DNA of 40,211 nt from contig JAQUJC010000028.1 in the NCBI GenBank assembly GCA_028681135.1, forward strand, positions 1 to 40,211. The letters are read 5' to 3'. Shown here piece by piece: positions 15,732 to 22,683 of this stretch. Each line of letters begins with the position of its first letter. The stretch's first letter is position 1. A model generated the notes under the pieces. That model did not search any database and was not told where the DNA came from. It saw only the letters and a list, made by a program, of their open reading frames with translations. Origin of the DNA: Kiritimatiellia bacterium (GTDB lineage Bacteria; Verrucomicrobiota; Kiritimatiellia; CAIQIC01; Lenti-01). The position numbers were made by a program, and so were the translations under genes.

Positions 15732-17474
15732 TTATTCCTTGCTGGCTCCCGGGGACCACTCCTCGGGCTTCTCGTCGAAACTGCTCAGCGCCGCGTCAAA
15801 CGCGCCCGCCAAGTCGACCAGGTCTTCGCCCGGGCGCAGGCCTTCAAGCATACTGTCGTCCACCTGGAATTCGTCGTCCGCCAGCTTGGCCGCCTTGATG
15901 CTCAGCCCGATGCGCCGGTCAATCGGATCAATCTTGATGACTCGCGCCTCGACCTCTTGGCCCGGCTGCAGCACGTCGCGAATCTTCGTCACATGATCAT
16001 CGCTGATCTGGCTGATGTGCACCAAGCCATCCACGCCCTCTTCCAGCTCGATGAATGCACCGAAGCTCGCCAGCTTGCTGACCTTGCCCTTGATGAGCTG
16101 GCCAATTTGATAGCGGTCGGAAATGCCGGCCCACGGATCTTCCTGCGCCTGCTTCAGACCCAGGCTGATGCGCTGGTTCTCGGGGGAGACCTCCAACACC
16201 AACGCGTCGACTTCGTCGCCCTTTTTCAGCACTTCGCTGGGATGATTGATCTTCCGCGCCCAGCTCATATCCGATACGTGGATCATGCCGTCGACGCCTT
16301 CCTCCAACTCGACAAACGCGCCGTAGTTGGTGAAGTTGCGCACCTTGCCCGTCACGCGACTGCCCAACGGATACTTCGAGGCCACGTCGTCCCACGGATT
16401 CGCTTCCGTCTGCCGGATACCCAGCGAAATCTTCTGCTCATCCTTATTGACGTTCAGCACGACGGCTTCGACCACGTCATCCACGTTCAGCACGTCCGAC
16501 GCCCGCACTACGCGCTTCGTCCACGAAATTTCGCTGACGTGCACAAGGCCTTCGACGCCTTCTTCCAGTTGGACAAACGCACCATAAGGCACCAGGTTGA
16601 CCACCTTGCCCTGAATGCGCGTACCCTTGGGATACTTCATCTCGATCTCGTCCCACGGGTTCTGCTGCTTTTGCTTCAGACCCAGCGAAATGCGCTCCTT
16701 CTCCTGGTTGACGTCCAGCACCACCACTTCCAGCTCCTGCCCCACCTGCACCACCTCGCTCGGGTGGTTGATGCGGCCCCAGCTCATGTCGGTGATGTGC
16801 AGCAGTCCGTCCATGCCATTGAGGTCCACAAACGCACCAAAATCGGTAATGTTCTTCACCAGGCCCTTGCGGGTCTGGCCCGGCTGAATCTCGGCCAGCA
16901 GAATCTTCTTCTGTTCCTGGCGCTGCGCCTCGAGCAGATCACGGCGCGACAGCACAATATTGCGGCGATCCTTATTGATCTTCAACACGCGGCATTCGAG
17001 TTCCTTGCCCAGATAGTCGTCGAGGTTGCGCACCGGCACCACGTCGATCTGCGAACCCGGCAGGAAGGCATCCACGCCCACATCCACCAGCAGGCCACCT
17101 TTAACCTTGCCCTTAACCGTACCCGTTACCGTCGCACCTTCTTCGCACGTCGCCAGCACGTTATCCCAGTTGCGCTGCTGCTCGGCCCGGGTCTTGCTCA
17201 GCACGACCATGCCGTGCTCATCTTCCAGGCGCTCCAGCAACACGTCGACCTGGTCGCCGACATGGACCTCGCTCAAATCCGCAAACTCACTGGCCGGCAA
17301 CAGGCCCTCTGATTTGTAGCCAATGTTGATCAGGACTTCCTGCGGTCGCATTTCGACCACTTGTCCGGTTACGATTGCACCTTCGGTGAAGGTCTTGAGG
17401 GTTTCTTCATACATCGCCATCATTTCGGCGCGCGCGGCGTCCATTTCGATGACAGGTTTCTTTTTCTTGGCCAT
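15732..17474 (-). CDS. rpsA: 30S ribosomal protein S1
   Basis: Binds mRNA and helps start translation. 580 aa from the ATG giving MAKKKKPVIEMDAARAEMMA. Six S1 (OB-fold) repeats follow, at about residues 30-98, 115-183, 200-268, 285-355, 372-442 and 459-528. The later ones carry the VxNxxxYGAFVxLEEGVEGLVHxSEISW pattern; the first two are more diverged, as usual. A longer reading frame to 17882 exists, but its extra residues are low-complexity and cross a ten-C run, so I treat them as leader DNA. No clear ribosome site precedes the start, as is common for S1. The leader is long; a perfect palindrome shared with the neighbouring regulator lies at 17805-17830. Confidence 0.95.
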   Translation of the reverse strand: MAKKKKPVIEMDAARAEMMAMYEETLKTFTEGAIVTGQVVEMRPQEVLINIGYKSEGLLPASEFADLSEVHVGDQVDVLLERLEDEHGMVVLSKTRAEQQRNWDNVLATCEEGATVTGTVKGKVKGGLLVDVGVDAFLPGSQIDVVPVRNLDDYLGKELECRVLKINKDRRNIVLSRRDLLEAQRQEQKKILLAEIQPGQTRKGLVKNITDFGAFVDLNGMDGLLHITDMSWGRINHPSEVVQVGQELEVVVLDVNQEKERISLGLKQKQQNPWDEIEMKYPKGTRIQGKVVNLVPYGAFVQLEEGVEGLVHVSEISWTKRVVRASDVLNVDDVVEAVVLNVNKDEQKISLGIRQTEANPWDDVASKYPLGSRVTGKVRNFTNYGAFVELEEGVDGMIHVSDMSWARKINHPSEVLKKGDEVDALVLEVSPENQRISLGLKQAQEDPWAGISDRYQIGQLIKGKVSKLASFGAFIELEEGVDGLVHISQISDDHVTKIRDVLQPGQEVEARVIKIDPIDRRIGLSIKAAKLADDEFQVDDSMLEGLRPGEDLVDLAGAFDAALSSFDEKPEEWSPGASKE

Positions 17475-17804
17475 ATATCTCGGGGGAGGTTGACGGCTTC
17501 GGGTTTTCATATTTCCAGGTTCGCGGCCGAAAACCCACTGAAGGGCCAGCGAACAAGGTTCCATCTGGAATTGCTCCAGAAACTGGGGAACGGCGCATTT
17601 CACCACACCTGCCCCACCCCCTACAAGCCTTATTTCAGGCTTTTTCATCGGCTTTTTCTTTCTTGCGGCATCGGTAAGACCGCCACGGCATCCGTATTGG
17701 ATTCCATTGAATCTGGTTCTGGACCGCCTCCCCGGCCCTGCCCCCTCCCCCCCCCCCAGCATTCGTATCATCCAAGCCCTCCGACCTGCTCGCCCCCCCT
17801 CAAG

Positions 17805-17830
17805 TGCGCGGTTATTATAATAACCGCGCA
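17805..17830. promoter_or_regulatory. Distal operator-like palindrome, regulator 1 (26 bp, perfect)
   Basis: A perfect 26-bp palindrome with half-site TGCGCGGTTATTA. It is repeated at 17971-18000. The centre (17817.5) is 168 bp from the other centre, 16 helical turns at 10.5 bp. A TATAAT lies inside it, so on the minus strand it could overlap an rpsA promoter (ATTACA 18 bp upstream is a weak -35). No TTGACA stands at the 17.5-bp distance seen for the proximal copy. Confidence 0.8.
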
Positions 17831-17962
17831 TTTCATCTGTAATCTGATCTGCTTTGTTCTTGACAGCTAAACCATCTGGCATTTCCTCTAAAACATCATA
17901 CCTACCAACAAATTATGAACATTTTCCCGTCATTCGCCTCGACTATCTGAAACATTACTAGC

Positions 17963-18000
17963 TTGACAATACTGCGCGGTTATTATAATAACCGCGCAGT
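17963..18000 (+). promoter_or_regulatory. Promoter with overlapping 30-bp palindrome, regulator 1
   Basis: TTGACA at 17963-17968, then a perfect 30-bp palindrome (17971-18000, half-site ACTGCGCGGTTATTA) whose centre carries TATAAT (17984-17989; 15-bp spacer) or TAATAA with a 17-bp spacer. The last base of TTGACA to the palindrome centre is 17.5 bp, identical to the arrangement at the paralogous regulator. Binding here would block RNA polymerase, implying autorepression. AGGAAAGG (18001-18008) then serves as ribosome site. Confidence 0.75.
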
Positions 18001-18018
18001 AGGAAAGGAACGTATCAC

Positions 18019-18597
18019 ATGCCCTCTATCCCCCCCCTCAATCCCACCCTCTGGCGAACCTGTCGCGTCTTGGCAGGACATACCCGTATTCGCCTGATGC
18101 GCGAATTGCTGGCTCATCCCACCCATTATGTTTCTCTGCTGGCTCAAGCGGCGGGTATTGGTGAATCCGCGGCCAGTCAGGAACTGCGGCGTCTGCAATC
18201 CCGAGGTTTGCTCCGTCGGCATCAGGCAGGAGGGCGGGTCTATTTTTGGCCCATCCCGGATCCGCAGGTGTCTTCGGCGGCCCCTCTGCTGGAGGCCCTA
18301 ATCGATACGCTGAACCGTTACCCCGCTGATGAAGATGTTGACCTGTGCCGTTTAGCCATGGGGCTGGCACACGAACGACGCATCCAAATCGCTCGTATTT
18401 TAGCCAAAGGCCCTATCCGGTCGATTGAACTACAGCATAAAACGGGCATTCCGCGTGACGCCCTACAGCGCCATCTTCAACGGATGCAGGATGCCGGTCT
18501 GCTCCAGGTGGCCCGAAATCGCATCGCGCTGATCTGGCCCCGCCATCCGCTTGCCCGCGCGTTGAGCCGCCTGGTCTCCACCGCAACAGGGTCGTGA
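18019..18597 (+). CDS. Double winged-helix transcriptional regulator, paralogue 1
   Basis: 192 aa with two ArsR-like winged-helix modules. Module 1 (about 8-80): LWRTCRVLAGHTRIRLMREL, then recognition region GIGESAASQELRRLQSRGLL and the wing GGRVYFW. Module 2 (about 115-185): LAHERRIQIARILAKGPI, then IPRDALQRHLQRMQDAGLL. No cysteine-rich metal site or ligand domain is obvious. It is colinear with the regulator at 21431-21997 (same LWRTCR and ASQELRRLQSRGL). Two perfect palindromes upstream make it a likely autorepressor, possibly also acting on rpsA. A run of eight C (18030-18037) lies just after the start codon, in the proline codons. The ATG is 10 bases after AGGAAAGG. Confidence 0.85.
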   Translation: MPSIPPLNPTLWRTCRVLAGHTRIRLMRELLAHPTHYVSLLAQAAGIGESAASQELRRLQSRGLLRRHQAGGRVYFWPIPDPQVSSAAPLLEALIDTLNRYPADEDVDLCRLAMGLAHERRIQIARILAKGPIRSIELQHKTGIPRDALQRHLQRMQDAGLLQVARNRIALIWPRHPLARALSRLVSTATGS

Positions 18598-18656
18598 CGC
18601 CTGCCCTGGCCGCGCCGGCTCGATGCCCCCCCCCGTGGCAATTTGAGACTTCCCTT

Positions 18657-18728
18657 TTTTCCACGGTATGGAAAACTTCTCCTCATATTTTCCACGGTAT
18701 GGAAAAAAGTTTTCCACAGTGTGGAAAA
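18657..18728. repeat. Phased palindrome array 2 (31-bp then 22-bp spacing)
   Basis: Units TTTTCCACGGTATGGAAAA (18657-18675 and 18688-18706) and the symmetric TTTTCCACAGTGTGGAAAA (18710-18728). The CC of each is at 18661, 18692 and 18714: steps of exactly 31 and 22. It fills the gap between regulator 1 and alaS, ending 49 bp before the alaS start, so it could act on alaS transcription. Spacers (12 and 3 bases) are unlike those in arrays 1 and 3. Confidence 0.9.
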
Positions 18729-18777
18729 CGGTCTGCCAATTTTCAACCCGTGGCCACTGCCATGAGGAGTTCCATGT

Positions 18778-21417
18778 ATGATGACATCATCTGAAATTCG
18801 CCAATCCTTTCTCGATTTTTTTGCCTCGAAACAACACGATATCGTTCCGTCGTCGCCGGTGGTGTTGCCGACGGACCCCACCCTGCTTTTTGCCAATGCG
18901 GGTATGAATCAGTTCAAAGAAATTTTTCTAGGCGCGCGCAAGTCCTCCTGGACGCGCGTGGCAAACAGTCAGAAGTGTATCCGCGTTTCGGGCAAGCACA
19001 ACGACTTGGAGGAAGTCGGACGCGACACCTATCACCACACTTTTTTTGAAATGCTTGGCAATTGGTCGTTTGGCGACTACTACAAGCGCGAAGCCATTAG
19101 CTGGGCCTGGGAGTTACTCACCGAGGTCTGGCGGCTTCCCAAAGAGCGCCTCTGGGTCACCGTCTACACCACCGACGACGAGGCTGCCGACATCTGGCGC
19201 ACGTGCACCGATGTGGAAGCCGAGCATATTCTGCGCTTTGGGGAAGACGACAACTTTTGGGAAATGGGCGAGACGGGCCCCTGTGGCCCCTGCTCTGAAA
19301 TCCACTTTGACAACACCGAGACCGGCTGTCGTCCGGACCAGGTCAATGCAGGCTCTCCCGATGTGATCGAAATCTGGAACCTCGTTTTCATGCAGTACAA
19401 CCGCAAGTCCGACGGCACCCTCGACGACCTGCCGGCCAAATGTGTGGATACGGGGATGGGATTTGAACGCATTGTGGCGATCATTCAGGGAAAAAAGTCC
19501 AACTACGACACCGATGTTTTCATGCCGTTGATCGAGGCGGTCTCGACCCGAGCGGGTATTCCTTACGGCGAGGGCGACCATGCGGTAGCCATGCGGGTCG
19601 TGGCCGATCATCTGCGCACGCTGGCCTTCGCCATCGCCGATGGCGTCATGCCTTCCAACGATGGCCGCGGCTATGTCTTGCGGCGCCTCTTGCGCCGGGC
19701 CGCCCGCTTTGGCCGCACGCTGGGCCTGACCGAGGCCTTTCTCTGGGAACTTTTCCCCATTCTGGAACACCAGATGGCCCCCTTCTTCCCCGAATTATCT
19801 GATCGGCGCAAGGACATCGTCCGCGCCCTGCGAGCCGAAGAAGAATCCTTCTCTGCGACTCTGGATCGCGGACTGGCCCACTTCACCGACGTCCTGGAAG
19901 AGTTAGAACGCAGCGACCAGACAACATTTCCGGGCACGGAAGCCTTCAAACTCTACGACACCTATGGTTTCCCACTCGATTTGACCGTACTGATGGCTGC
20001 TGAAAAAGGCTATCCGATCGATGCGCCCGCCTTTGAACGCTTCATGGAAGAACAGCGCGCCCGTGCGCGCGCCGCCCGCAAAGACACCTCTGGGGCTGAA
20101 AATGATCTGGTCGCCCATTTCGTTGAGCAGGGCATCCAGTCGAGCTTTGTGGGATACGAGACGCTCGTCAGTGAAGCACGCGTTCTGGGTATTCTCATCG
20201 ACGGTCAACTGGCCGACACACTTGCTGAGGGCCAGGAAGCAGAACTCCTCCTGACCGCCACCCCTTTCTACGCCGAAGCCGGCGGGCAAGTCGGCGACAC
20301 CGGCACCATCACCACGGCTGATGGCGCGGTCTTCACTGTTTCAGATACGCGCAAACCCGTTCAGGACATCATGCTGCACAAGGGCCGGCTCGTTCAGGGC
20401 ACCCTTGCCAAGGCAGACAGCGTCACGGCTGCTGTCGATGAGGCCCGACGCAACGCCATTCGCCGTCATCACACCGCCACCCATTTGCTCAACGCCGCTT
20501 TGCGCAAGGTTCTGGAAACAGATTCCATCAAACAGGCCGGCTCCTACGTCGCCCCAGACCGTCTCCGCTTCGACTTCACCTGGTTCGAGGCTCTCACGGC
20601 CGAGCAGCTTGACGCCATCGAGCGTCTCGTCACAGAGTATATTGTGGCCAATGCACCGGTCACCACCTACGAACTTCCCCTCAAGGACGTCCCCGGTTCG
20701 GGTATTATTGCCATTTTTGATGAAAAATACAGCGACACGGTCCGTGTCGTGGATACCCAGGGTATCTCGCGCGAGCTTTGCGGCGGCACACATGTCGCAC
20801 GTAGCGGTGACATTGGCCCCTTTCGTATCATCGCCGAAACCTCGATTGCCGCTGGCATCCGCCGCATCGAGGCCCAGACCGGACTCGTCGCCTGTGATCA
20901 TACAGCACACGAGCACGCCATTCTCGCCACCCTCGCCCAGCATCTTTCTGTCGCCCCCGCCGACCTCCCGGCCCGCGTCAATGCCCTCATGGAGCACTCC
21001 CATACGTTGGAAAAAGAACTCAAGGCGGCCGCCGAAAAAAACGCGCTAGAAAAAGGCGCTGCGCTCGCCGACACATTTGTTGAGATGGGCGGTATCCCCG
21101 TTCTGATCGACTCTGTGGGAGAACTGGCCCCCCCCGCCCTGCGTGCCCTGGTGGACAGCCTTCGCAAGCAAAACCCCGATTCCGTCATCCTGCTTGCGGC
21201 TGTTTCGGGCGGCAAAGTGACATTTATTTTGAACGCCGGCCCGGCCGCCCAGGCCAAGGGCGTCCATGCCGGCAGGCTCGTGGGCACGATCGCCAAAATG
21301 ACCGGCGGCGGCGGCGGCGGCAAACCCGACAAGGCCCAAGCCGGCGGCAAAGACCCAAGCAAACTCCCGGACGCCCTGGCTGCCGCACGGGATCTGCTGG
21401 TCAAGGCTCTCGACTGA
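18778..21417 (+). CDS. alaS: Alanine--tRNA ligase
   Basis: Charges tRNA-Ala and edits mischarged Ser/Gly. 879 aa, normal length. The class II catalytic core begins IRQSFLDFFASKQHDIVPSS; GMGFERI is a motif 3-like part of the active site. The editing domain has the zinc ligands HHTATH (H565, H569), and C668 and H672 in CGGTH. The C-terminal C-Ala domain ends in a glycine run followed by KPDKAQAGGKDPSKLPDALA, which is typical. Two ATGs are adjacent (18778 and 18781); AGGAG at 18765-18769 is 8 bases from the first. Array 2 lies directly upstream, and both neighbours are the paralogous double winged-helix regulators. Confidence 0.97.
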   Translation: MMTSSEIRQSFLDFFASKQHDIVPSSPVVLPTDPTLLFANAGMNQFKEIFLGARKSSWTRVANSQKCIRVSGKHNDLEEVGRDTYHHTFFEMLGNWSFGDYYKREAISWAWELLTEVWRLPKERLWVTVYTTDDEAADIWRTCTDVEAEHILRFGEDDNFWEMGETGPCGPCSEIHFDNTETGCRPDQVNAGSPDVIEIWNLVFMQYNRKSDGTLDDLPAKCVDTGMGFERIVAIIQGKKSNYDTDVFMPLIEAVSTRAGIPYGEGDHAVAMRVVADHLRTLAFAIADGVMPSNDGRGYVLRRLLRRAARFGRTLGLTEAFLWELFPILEHQMAPFFPELSDRRKDIVRALRAEEESFSATLDRGLAHFTDVLEELERSDQTTFPGTEAFKLYDTYGFPLDLTVLMAAEKGYPIDAPAFERFMEEQRARARAARKDTSGAENDLVAHFVEQGIQSSFVGYETLVSEARVLGILIDGQLADTLAEGQEAELLLTATPFYAEAGGQVGDTGTITTADGAVFTVSDTRKPVQDIMLHKGRLVQGTLAKADSVTAAVDEARRNAIRRHHTATHLLNAALRKVLETDSIKQAGSYVAPDRLRFDFTWFEALTAEQLDAIERLVTEYIVANAPVTTYELPLKDVPGSGIIAIFDEKYSDTVRVVDTQGISRELCGGTHVARSGDIGPFRIIAETSIAAGIRRIEAQTGLVACDHTAHEHAILATLAQHLSVAPADLPARVNALMEHSHTLEKELKAAAEKNALEKGAALADTFVEMGGIPVLIDSVGELAPPALRALVDSLRKQNPDSVILLAAVSGGKVTFILNAGPAAQAKGVHAGRLVGTIAKMTGGGGGGKPDKAQAGGKDPSKLPDALAAARDLLVKALD

Positions 21418-21430
21418 TCCGCAAAGATTT

Positions 21431-21997
21431 CTACAGTAATTTCATCAGGCATTTCGCCAACGGCAAATCGCTGGCACGAAGCGCCCAGATTTTCCCTGCG
21501 CGCTGCACCCAACCACCATCTTCCAGAAAATTCAAATGGTGCCGCACTGTTTCGACATGTATCCGGAGCTGGGCGGCTAGCCCATGACTGTCTATAGGCC
21601 CCTCCCGCACTATCCGCACAATTGCTATCCGCTTGCCATGCGACAGCCCCATCGCCGTCTTCGCAATTTCACCATCTCTCTCCGGCGGAATCTGCCTAAA
21701 AGTTGCCCGCATTGCCTGCAGCAGTGGCTCCGCCGATGACACCAGCGGATCTGATTCCGGATAATAGCGGACATAGCGCCACAGCCGCTCCACCCGCACC
21801 AGCCCCCGCGACTGCAACCGGCGCAATTCCTGGCTGGCCCGGGGCCTGCTGATTCTCTCCGCTTGCGCGAGAGTGGAAACGCATTGTCCAGGGATCTCAA
21901 TAATCCGGCGGAACAGAGATAGGCGCGTCGCCCCCGACAAGATCCGACAGGTGCGCCACAACGTCGGACTCAACCCTTTGGACTGGTGATTTTTCAT
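21431..21997 (-). CDS. Double winged-helix transcriptional regulator, paralogue 2
   Basis: 188 aa, colinear with the regulator at 18019-18597. Module 1: LWRTCRILSGATRLSLFRRI, recognition region RISRPRASQELRRLQSRGLV, wing WRYVRYYPES. Module 2: LSHGKRIAIVRIVREGPI then IHVETVRHHLNFLEDGGW. The stretch ASQELRRLQSRGL is identical in both proteins while the residues just before it differ (GIGESA versus RISRPR), which may account for different operator arms. It converges on alaS with 13 bp between. Its start codon lies only about 10 bases after the inferred -10 and has no ribosome site, so the mRNA may be nearly leaderless. Confidence 0.85.
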   Translation of the reverse strand: MKNHQSKGLSPTLWRTCRILSGATRLSLFRRIIEIPGQCVSTLAQAERISRPRASQELRRLQSRGLVRVERLWRYVRYYPESDPLVSSAEPLLQAMRATFRQIPPERDGEIAKTAMGLSHGKRIAIVRIVREGPIDSHGLAAQLRIHVETVRHHLNFLEDGGWVQRAGKIWALRASDLPLAKCLMKLL

Positions 21998-22002
21998 CGC
22001 AT

Positions 22003-22034
22003 GATAGTTAATTAACCATCTGGAGAATTGTCAA
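22003..22034 (-). promoter_or_regulatory. Promoter with overlapping palindrome, regulator 2
   Basis: On the minus strand TTGACA (22034-22029), then 17 bases to TTAACT (22011-22006) as -10. An 18-bp palindrome with half-site GATGGTTAA and one mismatch (22003-22020, centre 22011.5) covers the -10. The last base of TTGACA to the centre is 17.5 bp, exactly as for regulator 1. Both promoters also share CTTGACAAT followed by (A/T)CT. Confidence 0.75.
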
Positions 22035-22090
22035 GTGAAATACAAGCCTGTAAGGATAATCTACATATCATCATGCCAAATATTTCACAT

Positions 22091-22108
22091 GATGGTTAAT
22101 TAACCATC
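22091..22108. promoter_or_regulatory. Distal operator-like palindrome, regulator 2 (18 bp, perfect)
   Basis: GATGGTTAATTAACCATC, a perfect copy of the site at 22003-22020, 88 bp upstream (centre to centre). It lacks a TTGACA at the matching distance, as does the distal site of regulator 1. It could strengthen autorepression by looping or cooperative binding. Confidence 0.75.
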
Positions 22109-22165
22109 TGAGAAATGGAGTCGATGACAACCGCAGGATAATAAGGGAAATGGGCATTTGAGGAG

Positions 22166-22178
22166 GGGGTCAGCCCTT
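22166..22178 (+). repeat. GGGGTCAGCCCTT copy that supplies the GtrA stop codon
   Basis: The dispersed GGGGTCAGCCCTT phrase (also at 140, 9352 and 37779) covers the end of the GtrA-like gene; the TGA on the minus strand is part of it. The element has therefore inserted at, or defined, the gene's end. Confidence 0.55.
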
Positions 22179-22682
22179 GAAGACGAAGAACTTTCGCATG
22201 ACGTAGTTGATGGCTAGCGAGCTGATGATATTCGCCCCAAACGCGTAAGTTGTGTGGACGCCGAAATGCTGAATCAGCCAGCCCATCAGAGTGGTTCCCA
22301 CGGTCATGCTCACGGCCGAAACGGCGAGAAAGAGGAAAAACTCGATCACGATATGGTGGCGGCCCGGGCGGAAAACAAACAGTCGATTGGCGATGTAACA
22401 CACCGTATTCGAGACCATGAAGGCCAGGATATTCGAATAGATGGCATAGCGAGCGCGCAAGGATTCCTCCACAACGGGGGCGACGACACCCGCGTATTTC
22501 GTCAGGAATTCCATCAGAGGGTCCGTGGGCGCCACACAAGGAAACAGCACGAACCCCACCAGGAAGAAGGTCACGATATGCACGACGGTGGCCAGGCCGC
22601 CCGCCATGCCATACTTCACGAACTGCACAAATGGTGGGGCATCGTGCGATAGATAGTGATTCCAACGGTCTTTCAAATTCAT
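22170..22682 (-). CDS. GtrA-like small membrane protein
   Basis: 170 aa from MNLKDRWNHYLSHDAPPFVQ. Four membrane helices: FVKYGMAGGLATVVHIVTFFLV, IYSNILAFMVSNTVCYIANRLF, FFLFLAVSAVSMTVGTTLMG and FGANIISSLAINYVMRKFFVF. The CYIANRLFVF and NYVMRKFFVF phrases are typical of GtrA/DPMS-type proteins thought to move lipid-linked sugars across the membrane. It starts one base after the GreA-fusion stop, so it is cotranscribed with it. A longer frame into that gene exists but has no family support. The substrate is unknown. Confidence 0.85.
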   Translation of the reverse strand: MNLKDRWNHYLSHDAPPFVQFVKYGMAGGLATVVHIVTFFLVGFVLFPCVAPTDPLMEFLTKYAGVVAPVVEESLRARYAIYSNILAFMVSNTVCYIANRLFVFRPGRHHIVIEFFLFLAVSAVSMTVGTTLMGWLIQHFGVHTTYAFGANIISSLAINYVMRKFFVFKG

Positions 22683-22683
22683 C

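Larger units (their letters stand above)
17475..18018. other. 544-bp spacer between divergent rpsA and regulator gene
   Basis: Contains the rpsA leader (with C runs near 17748-17757 and 17794-17800), an operator palindrome at 17805-17830, and the regulator's own promoter with a second palindrome at 17971-18000. I see no gene in it. Confidence 0.6.

Noticed and set aside
17475-17882. N-terminal extension of S1 to 17882
   Set aside because: The extra residues are low-complexity, cross a ten-C run and the operator palindrome, and precede a standard MAKKKK-type start.
18657-18728. Array units as intrinsic terminators
   Set aside because: Loops would be 1-5 bases with A/T-only outer pairs, the repeats are spaced with fixed phase, and they lie ahead of genes in both orientations.
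18657-18728. Chromosomal replication origin
   Set aside because: DnaA-box-like arrays are present, but there is no dnaA, dnaN, gyrB or AT-rich unwinding region and the same array occurs three times.
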